Positions 37,840 to 47,608 of a stretch of DNA of 64,000 nucleotides are shown here, in pieces (the stretch's first letter is position 1; each line of letters opens with the position of its first letter). This stretch comes from Escherichia ruysiae (GTDB taxonomy: Bacteria > Pseudomonadota > Gammaproteobacteria > Enterobacterales > Enterobacteriaceae): NCBI RefSeq assembly GCF_031323975.1, contig NZ_JAVIWS010000001.1:992001-1056000 (forward strand), in the 5' to 3' direction. The notes beneath the pieces are model-generated. The model was given only the letters and a program-made list of their open reading frames with translations. It did no database searches and was not told the origin of the DNA. The position numbers were made by a program, and so were the translations under genes.

Positions 37840-38487
37840 ATGCCTGAAGCAACGCCTTTTCAGGTGATGATTGTGGATGATCATCCACTTATGCGACGCG
37901 GTGTTCGTCAGTTACTGGAGCTTGATCCTGGTTTTGAAGTGGTCGCCGAAGCAGGCGACGGCGCTAGTGCTATCGATCTGGCTAATCGACTGGATATCGA
38001 CGTTATCTTGCTGGATCTCAATATGAAAGGTATGAGTGGCCTGGATACCCTCAATGCCTTGCGCAGGGATGGCGTTACCGCGCAAATTATTATCCTGACC
38101 GTATCAGATGCCTCCAGCGATGTCTTTGCACTGATAGACGCAGGCGCAGACGGCTATCTGCTAAAAGACAGCGACCCGGAAGTATTGCTGGAAGCAATTC
38201 GCGCCGGAGCAAAAGGCAGCAAAGTCTTTAGCGAACGCGTCAATCAGTACTTGCGCGAACGTGAAATGTTCGGTGCGGAAGAAGATCCCTTCAGCGTGCT
38301 GACGGAACGTGAGCTGGATGTTCTGCACGAGCTGGCGCAAGGGCTGTCGAATAAGCAAATTGCCTCGGTGTTGAATATTTCTGAGCAGACGGTAAAAGTG
38401 CACATTCGCAATCTGCTGCGTAAACTCAATGTCCGCTCACGCGTGGCGGCCACCATTCTGTTCCTGCAACAACGCGGGACACAATAA
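37840..38487 (+). CDS. narP: NarP, nitrate/nitrite response regulator
   Basis: 215 residues from ATG 37840 (AGGAG upstream); the in-frame ATG at 37810 precedes that site and is unlikely. Receiver domain 1-125 with acidic pocket IVDDH and phospho-acceptor Asp59 (VILLDLNMKG). LuxR-type helix-turn-helix 150-212 (LTERELDVLHELAQGLSNKQ then NISEQTVKVHIRNLLRKL). It is phosphorylated by NarQ/NarX and activates nap through a 7-2-7 heptamer site such as 50953-50968. It lies convergently to the nap-ccm operon. In K-12 yejO separates it from proL; here it does not. Confidence 0.96.
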   Translation: MPEATPFQVMIVDDHPLMRRGVRQLLELDPGFEVVAEAGDGASAIDLANRLDIDVILLDLNMKGMSGLDTLNALRRDGVTAQIIILTVSDASSDVFALIDAGADGYLLKDSDPEVLLEAIRAGAKGSKVFSERVNQYLREREMFGAEEDPFSVLTERELDVLHELAQGLSNKQIASVLNISEQTVKVHIRNLLRKLNVRSRVAATILFLQQRGTQ

Positions 38488-38517
38488 AAAATAGCCCGAT
38501 GGATTTATCATCGGGCT
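38487..38517 (-). terminator. Intrinsic terminator of the ccm end, minus strand
   Basis: On the minus strand AGCCCGATG/CATCGGGCT (38509-38517 with 38493-38501) is followed by TATTTTTTATTG, ending at the narP stop codon. Orientation fits the nap-ccm operon, whose last stop is at 38700. The plus-strand reading has no T-run. Confidence 0.75.
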
Positions 38518-38540
38518 GAGATTGATGACAAACGCAAAAC

Positions 38541-38642
38541 TGCCTGATGCGCTATGCTTATCAGGCCTACTCAGATCGAGCAATGTATTGAATTTGCACG
38601 ATTTTGTAGGCCGAATAAGGCGATCACGCCGCATCCGGCATA
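38541..38642. repeat. BIME between narP and ccmH
   Basis: A REP unit TGCCTGATGCGCTATGCTTA then TCAGGCCTAC (38541-38570) and an inverted unit GTAGGCCGAATAAGGCGATC then ACGCCGCATCCGGCA (38606-38640) between convergent genes. Confidence 0.85.
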
Positions 38643-38699
38643 AACATAGCGCACGTTGTCATCCGCCTGGCTCCAATGGCGTCACCATCGGGCTTCTTC

Positions 38700-39752
38700 T
38701 TACTTACTCTCCTGCGGCGACAAATGCTGCATCGCCTGCGCGATACTGCGCTCAATCACCGCACGGCGAGTATCGTTGGCAGGCAAGAGTTTCAACATCA
38801 TCTCCCACGCGGCAACGGCTTCGCCAAATCGCTGCTGCTCAAAGGCGTTAAACGCATACATGCTCAGCACGCGAATATTGCTGTGGTCACTTCTCACCAG
38901 TTGACGCAACAACTCGCCGCCCAGGCGGTTATCGTTGGGGTCAGAAGAACGCGTTAATGCCTCCGCGTAACCTAGCGCAGCATCACTGTTTTTCGGATCG
39001 AGGCGATACGCAGTGGCATATGCATCGGTCGCGATACTGGCGTTACCCAGCGCCATGCCAACGCGGCCCAACATAATCCAGCCTTCTATATCTCCCGGAT
39101 TTTTTTGCAGTTGAGTACGCATCCCCAGCGCAAGACGTGACATCTCTTCTTCGTTGAGCGGATCGGCTTTCGGATCGAGCGCCCTGTCCAGCAACGCCGG
39201 AGCCTGTGCCGTGGCCTGCTGCCAAACTTTTACCTGCTGATAATTGCCAGTCTGGTAGTAGCTGACGCCTGCCACAATTAACGCCACCACAATACCCGGC
39301 AGATAAACAACATATCCGGCACGCTTACCTTCCGGCACGCTTTGTTCAGGAAACTCCTCCTGCGCCACATGCACCCGACGCCGCGAGCGGGAGTAAATCA
39401 CCCAGCCGCCGATACCAATAGCGACAACTGGCAGCACCCACAGCAGCACGGTCAGCGGTGTTAATGGCGGATCGTAAGTGACGAAGTTGCCGTAACGCGC
39501 CACCATATAATCAACAATCTCTTTCTTGCTTTTACCTTCCTGCATCAGTTCATACACTTTCTGGCGCAGGTCAGTGGCAATCATCGAGTTGGAATCGGCA
39601 ATACTGTTGTTCTGGCATTTCGGGCAGCGCAGTTCTTCCGTGAGCTGGCGGAACTGCTGTTCCTGTGCTTCATCTTTAAACTGCAACACGTCGATGGTCG
39701 CCAGCGCCGAGCCGGAGATCATCAGCATCAGCACGCCCAATAAAAACCTCAT
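38700..39752 (-). CDS. ccmH: CcmH, cytochrome c maturation thiol-reductase/TPR fusion
   Basis: 350 residues. Signal peptide 1-18; periplasmic thioredoxin-like part with LRCPKCQNN (Cys43, Cys46) that reduces apocytochrome c. Two membrane helices around 105-125 and 140-160; then a C-terminal periplasmic TPR region (about 165-345) that corresponds to CcmI of other bacteria and holds apocytochrome. The E. coli fusion form. Last gene of the operon, overlapping ccmG by 4 bases. Confidence 0.95.
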   Translation of the reverse strand: MRFLLGVLMLMISGSALATIDVLQFKDEAQEQQFRQLTEELRCPKCQNNSIADSNSMIATDLRQKVYELMQEGKSKKEIVDYMVARYGNFVTYDPPLTPLTVLLWVLPVVAIGIGGWVIYSRSRRRVHVAQEEFPEQSVPEGKRAGYVVYLPGIVVALIVAGVSYYQTGNYQQVKVWQQATAQAPALLDRALDPKADPLNEEEMSRLALGMRTQLQKNPGDIEGWIMLGRVGMALGNASIATDAYATAYRLDPKNSDAALGYAEALTRSSDPNDNRLGGELLRQLVRSDHSNIRVLSMYAFNAFEQQRFGEAVAAWEMMLKLLPANDTRRAVIERSIAQAMQHLSPQESK

Positions 39753-40306
39753 TGTGCGGCCTCCTTACTGTATTTCTCCCACAGCGGCTTGATCTCTTCT
39801 TCCCAGACGCGAGGATTGAGATCGCCCGCATGGCGATAGCGAATGATGCCGTTGCCATCGATGAGAAACGTTTCTGGCGCGCCATACACGCCAAGATCCA
39901 ACCCTAACATGCCGTCGCCATCAAACAGGCTTAGCGCGTAAGGATTGCCCAGTTCTTTCAGCCAGCTAATTGCTTTCTGCCTGTCGTCTTTATAGTTCAT
40001 ACCCACCACGCGGATGCCCTGCGCAGAAAGCTGATTCAGATATTGATGTTCCGCACGGCAGGTCGGACACCAGGTCGCCCAGACGTTAAGCAGCACCGGT
40101 TTACCCTGAGTCAGCACGTCCGCCTGATAAAACTGACCGGGATTATCCAGTGATTCGAGGCGAAACGTCGGCACTGGCTTGCCAATGAGCGCCGATTCCA
40201 GATTGGTCGGATCATCCCCTTCGGCATTACGCGCCAGCTGCCACAGCAATGCTGCGGCAATCGCCAGGAAGATAATCAAAGGAATTAACAATACTTTGCG
40301 CTTCAT
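39749..40306 (-). CDS. ccmG: CcmG (DsbE), periplasmic thiol:disulfide oxidoreductase
   Basis: 185 residues. One N-terminal membrane anchor (about 5-23), then a thioredoxin fold with active site WCPTC (Cys80, Cys83). Supplies electrons from DsbD to the apocytochrome haem-binding cysteines, via or in parallel with CcmH. The GVYGAPETFLID cis-proline region is conserved. Overlaps ccmF and ccmH by 4 bases each. Confidence 0.96.
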   Translation of the reverse strand: MKRKVLLIPLIIFLAIAAALLWQLARNAEGDDPTNLESALIGKPVPTFRLESLDNPGQFYQADVLTQGKPVLLNVWATWCPTCRAEHQYLNQLSAQGIRVVGMNYKDDRQKAISWLKELGNPYALSLFDGDGMLGLDLGVYGAPETFLIDGNGIIRYRHAGDLNPRVWEEEIKPLWEKYSKEAAQ

Positions 40307-42246
40307 ACAGCCTCCGGCGCAGTTTTTTGCGGGTTCACGCGCTTGCGATAGCGAGGATCAAACAGGCACAGCAGCCCGCCCAACGCCATCATCAGCCCGC
40401 CCGCCCAGATCCAGCGAACAAACGGTTTGTAGTAAAGACGAACTGCCCACGCGCCGTTTTCCAGCTCTTCACCGAGCGCGGCGTACAGGTCACGCGTGAT
40501 GCCGCCGTCAATCGCCGCTTCGGTCATCATCGACCCGGCAGTGTTGTAATAACGTTTTTCTGCATACAGCACTGTTTCCGGCTTGCCATCTCGCGTTACG
40601 CCGATAGTCGCCACACCGCCACGCCAGTTCGGGCCAGTCACCTCTTTGACATCACGGAAGGTGAAGCGATATTCATGAATATCGACGCTATCGCCGGACT
40701 TCATGCGCACATCACGCTCAACGCTATAGTTCTGACTAAAAGCAATGCCAACAATTGTCACTGCCAGCCCCAGGTGAGCCGCCACCATCCCCCAATAACT
40801 GAAGGTGGTTTTCGTGCCGCGTGAAATACGCAGCGCAGCTTCCGCAATTGCCAGCACCGCAATCCAGCAGGCCATTGCCAGGCCAAGCACCGTCATCGCC
40901 ACAACTTTGCTTTCGAACAGCCACGGCAACAGCAGAGACAGCACCAGCGTTGAGATGAAGGCGATAATCAACAAATTGCGGATTTTACGCGGGCGATCGC
41001 GTCCCCAGCGCACCAGAGGGCCGACGCCAAGCAACAGCGCAAACGGCACCATTAGCCAGGTAAACATGGTGTTGAAGAACGGTTCGCCAATCGAAATACT
41101 GCCCAGCCCCAGTTGTTTATGCACCAGCGGCAGCAGCGTCCCCAGCAACACCACCAGCATCGCGGCGACCAGCAAAACGTTGTTCGCTAACAGCAGAGAT
41201 TCCCGCGACCACAGCGCATTGTTTACGCGTGAGCGAACTTTGTGTCCACGCGCGGCAAACAGCAGCAGCGAACCGCCAATCACCAGTACCATAAAGGCGA
41301 GGATAAACATACCGCGCGCCGGATCAGACGCAAACGCGTGTACCGATACCAGCACGCCGGAACGCACGAGGAAAGTCCCCAGCAGACACAGCGAGAAGGC
41401 ACTGATTGCCAACAGTAATGTCCACGCTTTGAAGCTGGCGCGTTGTTCAGTGACCGCCAGTGAGTGCATCAGCGCAGTCCCCACCAGCCACGGCATAAAC
41501 GAGGCGTTTTCTACCGGATCCCAGAACCACCAGCCGCCCCAGCCGAGTTCGTAATAGGCCCATGCGGAACCAAGCACAATGCCGAGCGTCAGGAAGATCC
41601 ACGCCGCCAGCGTCCACGGACGGGTAAAACGTGCGTAAGTGCTGTCCAGACGCCCACTCAACAAAGAAGCGATGGCAAAAGCAAACGCCACCGAGAAACC
41701 GACGTAGCCCATATAGAGCAGAGGCGGATGGAAGATCAGCCCCGGATCCTGCAACAGTGGGTTAAGATCGCGCCCTTCAATCGGGAAGTTCGGCAGCGTG
41801 CGGGAGAACGGGTTTGAGGTAAAGAGAATGAACAGCAAAAATCCGACGCTAACCATCCCCATTATCGCCAGTACGCGAGCAACAATATCCAGCGGAATAC
41901 GCTGGCTAAAAATCGCTACCGCAAACGTCCAGCCGCTCATCAGCAACACCCACAGCAGCAGTGAACCTTCATGCGCGCCCCAGGTCGCCGCCACGCGATA
42001 CCATACCGGAAGCTGGGTATTCGAGTTGCTGGCAACATAGGTGACGGTAAAGTCGTTGACCACGAAAGCATTGACCAGCACCAGAAATGCGCCAGCCACA
42101 GTCATGAACAGTAGCCAGGCAAACAAGCGGGAAGACGCCATCATGCGCGCATCTCCGCGCGCCACGCCCCATAACGGATACACGGACAGCAGCAGCGCAA
42201 TTCCTAGCGCCAGGCACAGCAGCCCGTTACCAATTTCTGGCATCAT
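40303..42246 (-). CDS. ccmF: CcmF, haem lyase subunit
   Basis: 647 residues, about 15 membrane helices. The tryptophan-rich WWD motif [19 protein letters not shown] lies at about 233-251 and binds haem delivered by holo-CcmE. Conserved periplasmic His residues flank it. A large periplasmic domain lies near 510-610. Completes covalent attachment of haem to CXXCH motifs together with CcmH. ATG 42246 overlaps the ccmE stop by 4 bases. Confidence 0.96.
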
Positions 42247-42722
42247 GATGCTGGATCCTTATAAACACTCGCCGGGCGACGGTGATTCGCTTCCATCGCT
42301 TTTTCGACTTCTGGCGGCGTATAGTTTTCATCGTGTTTCGCCAGCACTTCTTTCGCGAGGATATGATTGCCTTTTTCCAGTTCGCCCTGCACCACAACGC
42401 CCTGCCCTTCACGGAACAGATCCGGCAAAATGCCTTCATAAGAGACATCCACTGAGCCTTCAGCGTCGTAAATGGTGAACGTTACTTTCAGCGAATTGGG
42501 ATCGCGCTGCACGCTCCCCGGCATCACCATTCCGCCGACGCGCAGGCGCTGCCCGACTTCCGGCATCTGTTGGGTTTCACGTTTGCCGTAGAGAATCTCC
42601 CCCGGCGTATAAAAAAGATCGATATTCGAGCGCAGCGCATATAGCACCAGGCCAATCGTCAGCGCCAGCCCCGCCAGCACGGCACAGGCAATCCACAAGC
42701 GGTTTTTACGGCGAATATTCAT
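42243..42722 (-). CDS. ccmE: CcmE, periplasmic haem chaperone
   Basis: 159 residues with one N-terminal membrane anchor (about 8-29) and an OB-fold periplasmic domain. His130 in [10 protein letters not shown] binds haem covalently; Tyr134 is in the same motif. The start [10 protein letters not shown] has the positive charges expected for an N-in anchor. Takes haem from CcmC and hands it to CcmF. Overlaps ccmD and ccmF by 4 bases. Confidence 0.96.
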
Positions 42723-42928
42723 GCAGCCTCCTGCTGTTGCGCAGCACGTAAACGCGCCTCACGCGCCCGCTGTTGCGCCACGCCACGCAGAATTGCGCGA
42801 TGCTGCATCACCGAGTGCACGACCAAAACCACCAGCGGAATAACGGTCATCACCACCGCCAGCCAGACATAAAAGGCGTAACCGCCCATTGCGAAAAATT
42901 CATTCCAGGAAGCAAATGCAGGGGTCAT
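42719..42928 (-). CDS. ccmD: CcmD, small subunit of the haem export complex
   Basis: 69 residues with one membrane helix ([21 protein letters not shown], about 17-37) and an Arg/Ala-rich cytoplasmic tail. Needed to release holo-CcmE from CcmABC. Packed with 4-base overlaps to both neighbours. Confidence 0.94.
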
Positions 42929-43662
42929 TTACGGCCTCTTTTCAGTATCAGTTCACTCACCCACGGACGGCGTTTTTCCATCAGCAAAATCAAATTACGC
43001 ATCCGCATCAGCGTCAGCGTGGCAGACAGCAGCAGGAAGCCGAAAATCGACCAGCGCAGCGGCGAACGCATCGCCGGATCGATACTTTGCTGCATTCGCG
43101 TTGATCCCTGATGCAGGGTGTTCCACCACTCCACGGAGTAATGAATAATCGGCAGATTCACCACGCCAATCAGCACCAGGATACCTGCCGCACGGCCCGC
43201 CAGACGGCGGTCGTCGAAGGCGTGCCACAGGGCAATCACACCCACATACAAAAACAGCAGCACCAGTTCAGAAGTCAGGCGTGCGTCCCATACCCACCAG
43301 GTGCCCCACATCGGTTTTCCCCACGCAGAACCGGTGACCAGGGCAATAAAGGTAAACACGGCACCAATGGGCGCCATCGCCGCCACCGCCAGGTTGGCCA
43401 TTTTCATCTGCCAGACCAGGCCGATAAACGCGGCCACCGCCATTGAGGCATAAATCCCCATTGACCAGATCGCCGCAGGCACATGCAAGTAGATAATGCG
43501 GTAGCTATTTCCCTGTTGATAATCAGCGGGGGCAAAGCCGAATCCCCAGATCCAGCCGACGGTAAGCACAACCACACTGGCGATTGCCAGCCACGGTATA
43601 AACCAGCCACAGATTTGGTACAGCCGTGGTGGGATCGCCAGTTGATGCAGTGTTTTCCACAT
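42925..43662 (-). CDS. ccmC: CcmC, haem-handling membrane protein
   Basis: 245 residues from ATG 43662; an in-frame ATG at 43686 would add 8 residues and lies in the ccmB-ccmC gap. Six membrane helices. The WWD motif is WGTWWVWDARLTSELVL (about 114-130), with flanking His residues (YLHVPAAIWS near 60, IIHYSVEWWNTLH near 185). Attaches haem to CcmE His130. Works in the CcmABCD complex. Confidence 0.95.
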   Translation of the reverse strand: MWKTLHQLAIPPRLYQICGWFIPWLAIASVVVLTVGWIWGFGFAPADYQQGNSYRIIYLHVPAAIWSMGIYASMAVAAFIGLVWQMKMANLAVAAMAPIGAVFTFIALVTGSAWGKPMWGTWWVWDARLTSELVLLFLYVGVIALWHAFDDRRLAGRAAGILVLIGVVNLPIIHYSVEWWNTLHQGSTRMQQSIDPAMRSPLRWSIFGFLLLSATLTLMRMRNLILLMEKRRPWVSELILKRGRK

Positions 43663-43703
43663 AGTTTCGATACCAGACTTGAACAAAAATCAGTAATCCA
43701 GCG

Positions 43704-44366
43704 TTATTGAATGCTGATTCTTAACGCTGCCGCCGTCGCAAAAGGACTTAATGTCGCGGTGCCTGCCAGCAACGCGCCTAAAATTGCCAGATACCCGTCA
43801 ACGGGCAAATGCATCGAAGCCGCGTCCATCGCGGCGGTGGCAAAGATGAGTAATGGGATAGTCAGCGGTAACACCAGAATGCTCAATAGCACGCCGCCGC
43901 GCTTAAGCCCCACCGTCAGCGCCACGCCCGGTGCGCCGAGAAAGCCAAGCGTTGGGGTTCCCAGCAGCAGCGTCAGCGCCATCACTTGCCAGCCATAAAC
44001 GTCCATTCCCAGTAGCAATGCCACCAGAGGCGAGAGGATGAGTAACGGCAGACCGGTTACCATCCAGTGCGCCATCACCTTCGCCAGCACAACGGCAGGC
44101 AAGGGTAACGGCAACAACATCAATTGTTCAAGACTGCCGTCCTGCAAATCGTCACGGAACAGTCGCTCCAGCGCCAGCAAGGATGAAAGCAGCGCAGCAA
44201 CCCAGATAATGCCCGGTGCAATACGCGCCAGCAGTTGCGGCTCCGGACCGATACTGAGCGGAAAAAGGGTAATTACAATCAGGAAGAACCACAGCGGGTT
44301 GGCGATTTCGGCGCTATGGCGAAACGCTACGCGCAGCTCAAGACGGAAAATGCGCCAGAACATCAT
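43704..44366 (-). CDS. ccmB: CcmB, permease subunit of CcmABCD
   Basis: 220 residues, six membrane helices. Membrane subunit of the ABC complex whose ATPase CcmA drives release of haem-loaded Ccm[21 protein letters not shown] (about 70-89) is the family's cytoplasmic coupling region. Overlaps ccmA by 4 bases. Confidence 0.95.
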   Translation of the reverse strand: MMFWRIFRLELRVAFRHSAEIANPLWFFLIVITLFPLSIGPEPQLLARIAPGIIWVAALLSSLLALERLFRDDLQDGSLEQLMLLPLPLPAVVLAKVMAHWMVTGLPLLILSPLVALLLGMDVYGWQVMALTLLLGTPTLGFLGAPGVALTVGLKRGGVLLSILVLPLTIPLLIFATAAMDAASMHLPVDGYLAILGALLAGTATLSPFATAAALRISIQ

Positions 44367-44986
44367 GCGGCCCTCGTTTGCGTCAGTGAAATGCGGCGAA
44401 TTTTACTTTCAGCAACGTTGAGCGGCTGGTGGGTAGTCAGAATCACAATCCCCCCCTGCTCCGTATGCTGCGCCATACGCTGGGTCAGACGATCGACGCC
44501 GTTAACGTCAATCGCGGTAAAAGGCTCGTCGAGGATCCATAACGTGGCACGGGTCAACCACAGACGCGCTAAAGCGACGCGGCGTTGTTGCCCGGCAGAA
44601 AGTTGATTTACCGGAATATCTTCGAATCCGGCAAGCCCGGCCTGTGCCAGAGCTTCCAGACATTGTGCGGTATCGCCATCGCGATGATAAAAGTGCAGAT
44701 TTTCTAACGCCGTCAGCCGGGTTTTGATCCCCGGCTGATGGCCTATCCATAACAGGTTTTGATGGTAGCTGTCGCGTACCTGATGCAAGGGCTGCCCTTG
44801 CCAGAGAACGTCACCCGCATCAGGGCGAGACAATCCCGTCAGCAAACGGAGAAGTGTTGTCTTCCCCGCGCCGTTGCTGCCGGTGATTTGTACCCACTCT
44901 CCTGCGTTCAGCGTAAATGACAAACCACTAAATAAGGTTCGTTCATCCCGCTCGCAAAGTAATTCTCTGGCTTCAAGCATACCCAA
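44363..44986 (-). CDS. ccmA: CcmA, ATPase subunit of CcmABCD
   Basis: 207 residues. Walker [11 protein letters not shown] (about 36-45), signature LSAGQQRRV (about 129-137), Walker [13 protein letters not shown] (about 149-160) and a switch His in LTTHQ. A single ATPase domain. First ccm gene, 12 bases after napC, so the nap transcript continues into ccm. Confidence 0.95.
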   Translation of the reverse strand: MGMLEARELLCERDERTLFSGLSFTLNAGEWVQITGSNGAGKTTLLRLLTGLSRPDAGDVLWQGQPLHQVRDSYHQNLLWIGHQPGIKTRLTALENLHFYHRDGDTAQCLEALAQAGLAGFEDIPVNQLSAGQQRRVALARLWLTRATLWILDEPFTAIDVNGVDRLTQRMAQHTEQGGIVILTTHQPLNVAESKIRRISLTQTRAA

Positions 44987-44998
44987 GCAATAACCCTG

Positions 44999-45601
44999 TT
45001 AAAAACCTGTCTCGACTTCGCGCATATCGGGCAGCTTGTGCGCTATCCCTTTATGGCAATCAATACAGGTTTGCCCATCTTTCACCGCCTGGTCGTGCAT
45101 CTTAGCGGCAACAGATTTCTGGGCGGTTGTATCCATATACTCGAAGTTGTGACAGTTACGGCACTCCTGCGAGTTATTGTCCTTCATGCGCCGCCACTCA
45201 TTCTGTGCCATCGTCAGGCGATGAGCTTCAAATTTCTGCGGCGTGTCAATAACGCCAAAAATTTTACCATACAGCTCTTTACTTGCTTTGAGCTTGCGTA
45301 TCATCTTCGGCACAAACTCGTGCGGAACGTGACAATCCGGGCAGGTCGCACGCACGCCGCTACGGTTGTTGTAGTGCACGGAATCCATGTATTCCTGATA
45401 CACCGTGTTACGCATTTCGTGGCAGCTAATGCAGAACTCTTCGGTGTTGGCTTTTTCCATACCGGTGTTAAAGCCGCCCCAGAAGACGATGCCGCCGACA
45501 AAACCGATCAACAGCAGCGTCCCCAGCGCCAGACGGCTGGGGGTACGCCACCATTTCCACAGGCGCTTAATCAGACCAGGCTTACGGTCAGAATTTCCCA
45601 T
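44999..45601 (-). CDS. napC: NapC, tetrahaem quinol dehydrogenase
   Basis: 200 residues; one N-terminal membrane helix (about 22-42) anchors a periplasmic NapC/NirT domain. Four haem motifs: CISCH, CPDCH, CRNCH and CIDCH. Oxidises menaquinol and passes electrons to NapB/NapA. Nine bases after napB and 12 before ccmA, whose products attach its haems. Confidence 0.96.
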   Translation of the reverse strand: MGNSDRKPGLIKRLWKWWRTPSRLALGTLLLIGFVGGIVFWGGFNTGMEKANTEEFCISCHEMRNTVYQEYMDSVHYNNRSGVRATCPDCHVPHEFVPKMIRKLKASKELYGKIFGVIDTPQKFEAHRLTMAQNEWRRMKDNNSQECRNCHNFEYMDTTAQKSVAAKMHDQAVKDGQTCIDCHKGIAHKLPDMREVETGF

Positions 45602-45610
45602 AATAACCTC

Positions 45611-46060
45611 TTATTTCCCGTAACCTTTTGATGGGGTAAAGGTATTCCCCACGATTGGCGCGGTATCGGCCTGCGGTACGTGACATTGCAGACAGAAATA
45701 ACGACGCGGAGCCACTTCCGCGCCCACTTTGCCGTCGCTGTCCATAAAGTGAGTAGGACTGATACGCGGCGCGCCAGTGGTGCGATAGCTTTCGACACCG
45801 TGGCATTGTAAGCAGCGGTTGGTATTGGTCGTTACCTGATAACCTTCAACGCTATGCGGGATCATTGGCGGCTGATTCACATAGTTCAGCGGCATTCGTT
45901 CCTGCTCTTTTGGCATCCGAATGGCCCCTTCCTGCGTCCCGGATACTTCCGGCGACTGGCTAAAATCGACGCCATTAGCCGCCCAAACCGCGCCGCTTAC
46001 CACCAGGGCCAGCATCGCCGTCCATTGACACAGCGCCTTCTTCAGGTCATGGCTTTTCAT
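45611..46060 (-). CDS. napB: NapB, dihaem cytochrome c subunit of periplasmic nitrate reductase
   Basis: 149 residues from ATG 46060; the longer frame to 46081 lies inside napH. Sec signal peptide ending VWAANG. Two CLQCH haem motifs (near residues 76 and 117), with distal His ligands in PPMIPHSVEGY and SPTHFMDSDG. Passes electrons to NapA. The start overlaps the napH stop by 4 bases. Confidence 0.95.
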   Translation of the reverse strand: MKSHDLKKALCQWTAMLALVVSGAVWAANGVDFSQSPEVSGTQEGAIRMPKEQERMPLNYVNQPPMIPHSVEGYQVTTNTNRCLQCHGVESYRTTGAPRISPTHFMDSDGKVGAEVAPRRYFCLQCHVPQADTAPIVGNTFTPSKGYGK

Positions 46061-46920
46061 GATTTCGCTCCCGAACTCCATCGTGTAGTTATTGTAAATA
46101 CATCCTCAGAACAGACATCCACGCAGCGACCGCACGTCATGCAATCGCGGCTGGTGACCTGCACCGGGCTTTGTTCATCCAGCACCGGGGCACGTAGCAC
46201 ATGCGGTTCCGGGCAAACATGAAAACAATCCATACAACGGTTACATTTCTGCCGATCGCTGGCCGCAACGGTAATCACACCTTTGCTACCCAGCACGCCA
46301 TACAGCGCGCCGACCGGGCAAATGTGACCGCACCAGCCGTGTTCAACGACCAGTAGATCAAATAAAAACAGCGCGAGAATAAGCAGCGCGCCGCTACCGA
46401 AGCCCATTACCAGGCTACGCCCCATCAGGGAAACGGGGTTGATCCATTCCCAGATGAGCGTGCCAGTTAAGGCCGAACCCACCAGAATGACCACCAACAG
46501 CACGTAGCGAATGTGGCGCGGGATCGTCGCAGACTGATTAAGGTCAAAACGCCGGCGCAACCAGTTCGCTAAGTCGGTAATCGGGTTCAGCGGGCAGACC
46601 CAACTGCAAAATAATCGCTTTCCTGCCAGGGCGTAGAGCACGGTGATAATTACCGCACCGGTCAACGCCACCGTGGCAGGCAGATGACCGCTGGCAAGAC
46701 TTTGCAGCGTCATCAGCGGATCGGTCAGCGGAACGGTGTCGAATAACAGGCTACTGCTGTAGTTGCCGTGCAAAATCCACACACCAAACCACGGGCCGCT
46801 CAAAAACATCCCCAGCACGAAGAACTGACAAAGGCGACGCAATACCAGCCAACGGTGACTGCGCCACCAGCCTTTTTTCTCCAGCGCCTCGCGCCCGGCG
46901 TCACGTTTACGATTTGCCAT
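46057..46920 (-). CDS. napH: NapH, membrane ferredoxin-type protein
   Basis: 287 residues. Four membrane helices and two cytoplasmic CX3CP-type sites (CSWVCPLNP near 95 and CGHICPVGA near 190), then two 4Fe-4S clusters in the C-terminal part ([14 protein letters not shown] and [14 protein letters not shown]). With NapG it forms a ubiquinol-oxidising branch to NapA. Overlaps napG by 14 bases. Confidence 0.95.
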
Positions 46921-47602
46921 TGTTCCCCTCCAGCCAGCCGAAGCGGTAATGGTGACCTAACTCCCCTTTCGCCAGTGACAGCGGTAACACCTTGATTGCC
47001 GGTTGTTCCAGCACGCACACTTTTTCGCACTTACCGCAGCCGGTACAGGCGTCGCTGTGAACCGTCGGCAGAAAGCGGGCGTGCTTACCGGTACGCGTGT
47101 TGCGCTCCAGCTCCAGGGTGATTGCCTCATCAATTTTCGGGCATTCGCGATAACAAACATCGCAGCGCAGCCCCTGAAAGTTGAGGCAGTTCTCCTGATC
47201 CACCAACACCGCCAGCCCCATTCGCGCGTCGTCGATCGATTCGATCTCACGATCCAGCGCACCGCTAGGGCACACTTTGGCGCACGGAATGTCCTCACAC
47301 ATTTCGCAAGGAATATCCCGTGCGACAAAATATGGCGTGCCCGCCGACAGGCCAGAGGCCAGCGTCGCCAGTTTTAAGGTGTCGTAAGGGCAAGCCTGAA
47401 CACACTGACCGCAACGCACACAGGCACTGGCAAAGGCGTTCTCGTTTATGGCTCCGGGCGGGCGCAACCGCACGCCAGATGCACGTGCGGTTTGCTGTTG
47501 TAACCCCAGCGCCACACCCACGGCAGCCAGCCCGCCTGCTGTGCGAACAACATCGCGCAGAAAGCGGCGGCGACCATTTTGAGGTTTCGCTGACCGGGAC
47601 AT
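46907..47602 (-). CDS. napG: NapG, periplasmic ferredoxin-type protein
   Basis: 231 residues. Tat signal peptide with [11 protein letters not shown] at residues 9-19. Four 4Fe-4S motifs: [35 protein letters not shown] and [11 protein letters not shown]. Partner of NapH on the periplasmic side. Six bases after the napA stop. Confidence 0.95.
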
Positions 47603-47608
47603 AATGGC

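Noticed and set aside
37581..37840. Possible prophage or island attachment site at tRNA proL
   Set aside because: No integrase gene, no second copy of the tRNA 3' end nearby, and narP follows directly.
40805..41554. 249-codon plus-strand frame opposite ccmF
   Set aside because: Serine- and arginine-rich translation typical of a reversed membrane-protein gene; no ribosome binding site.
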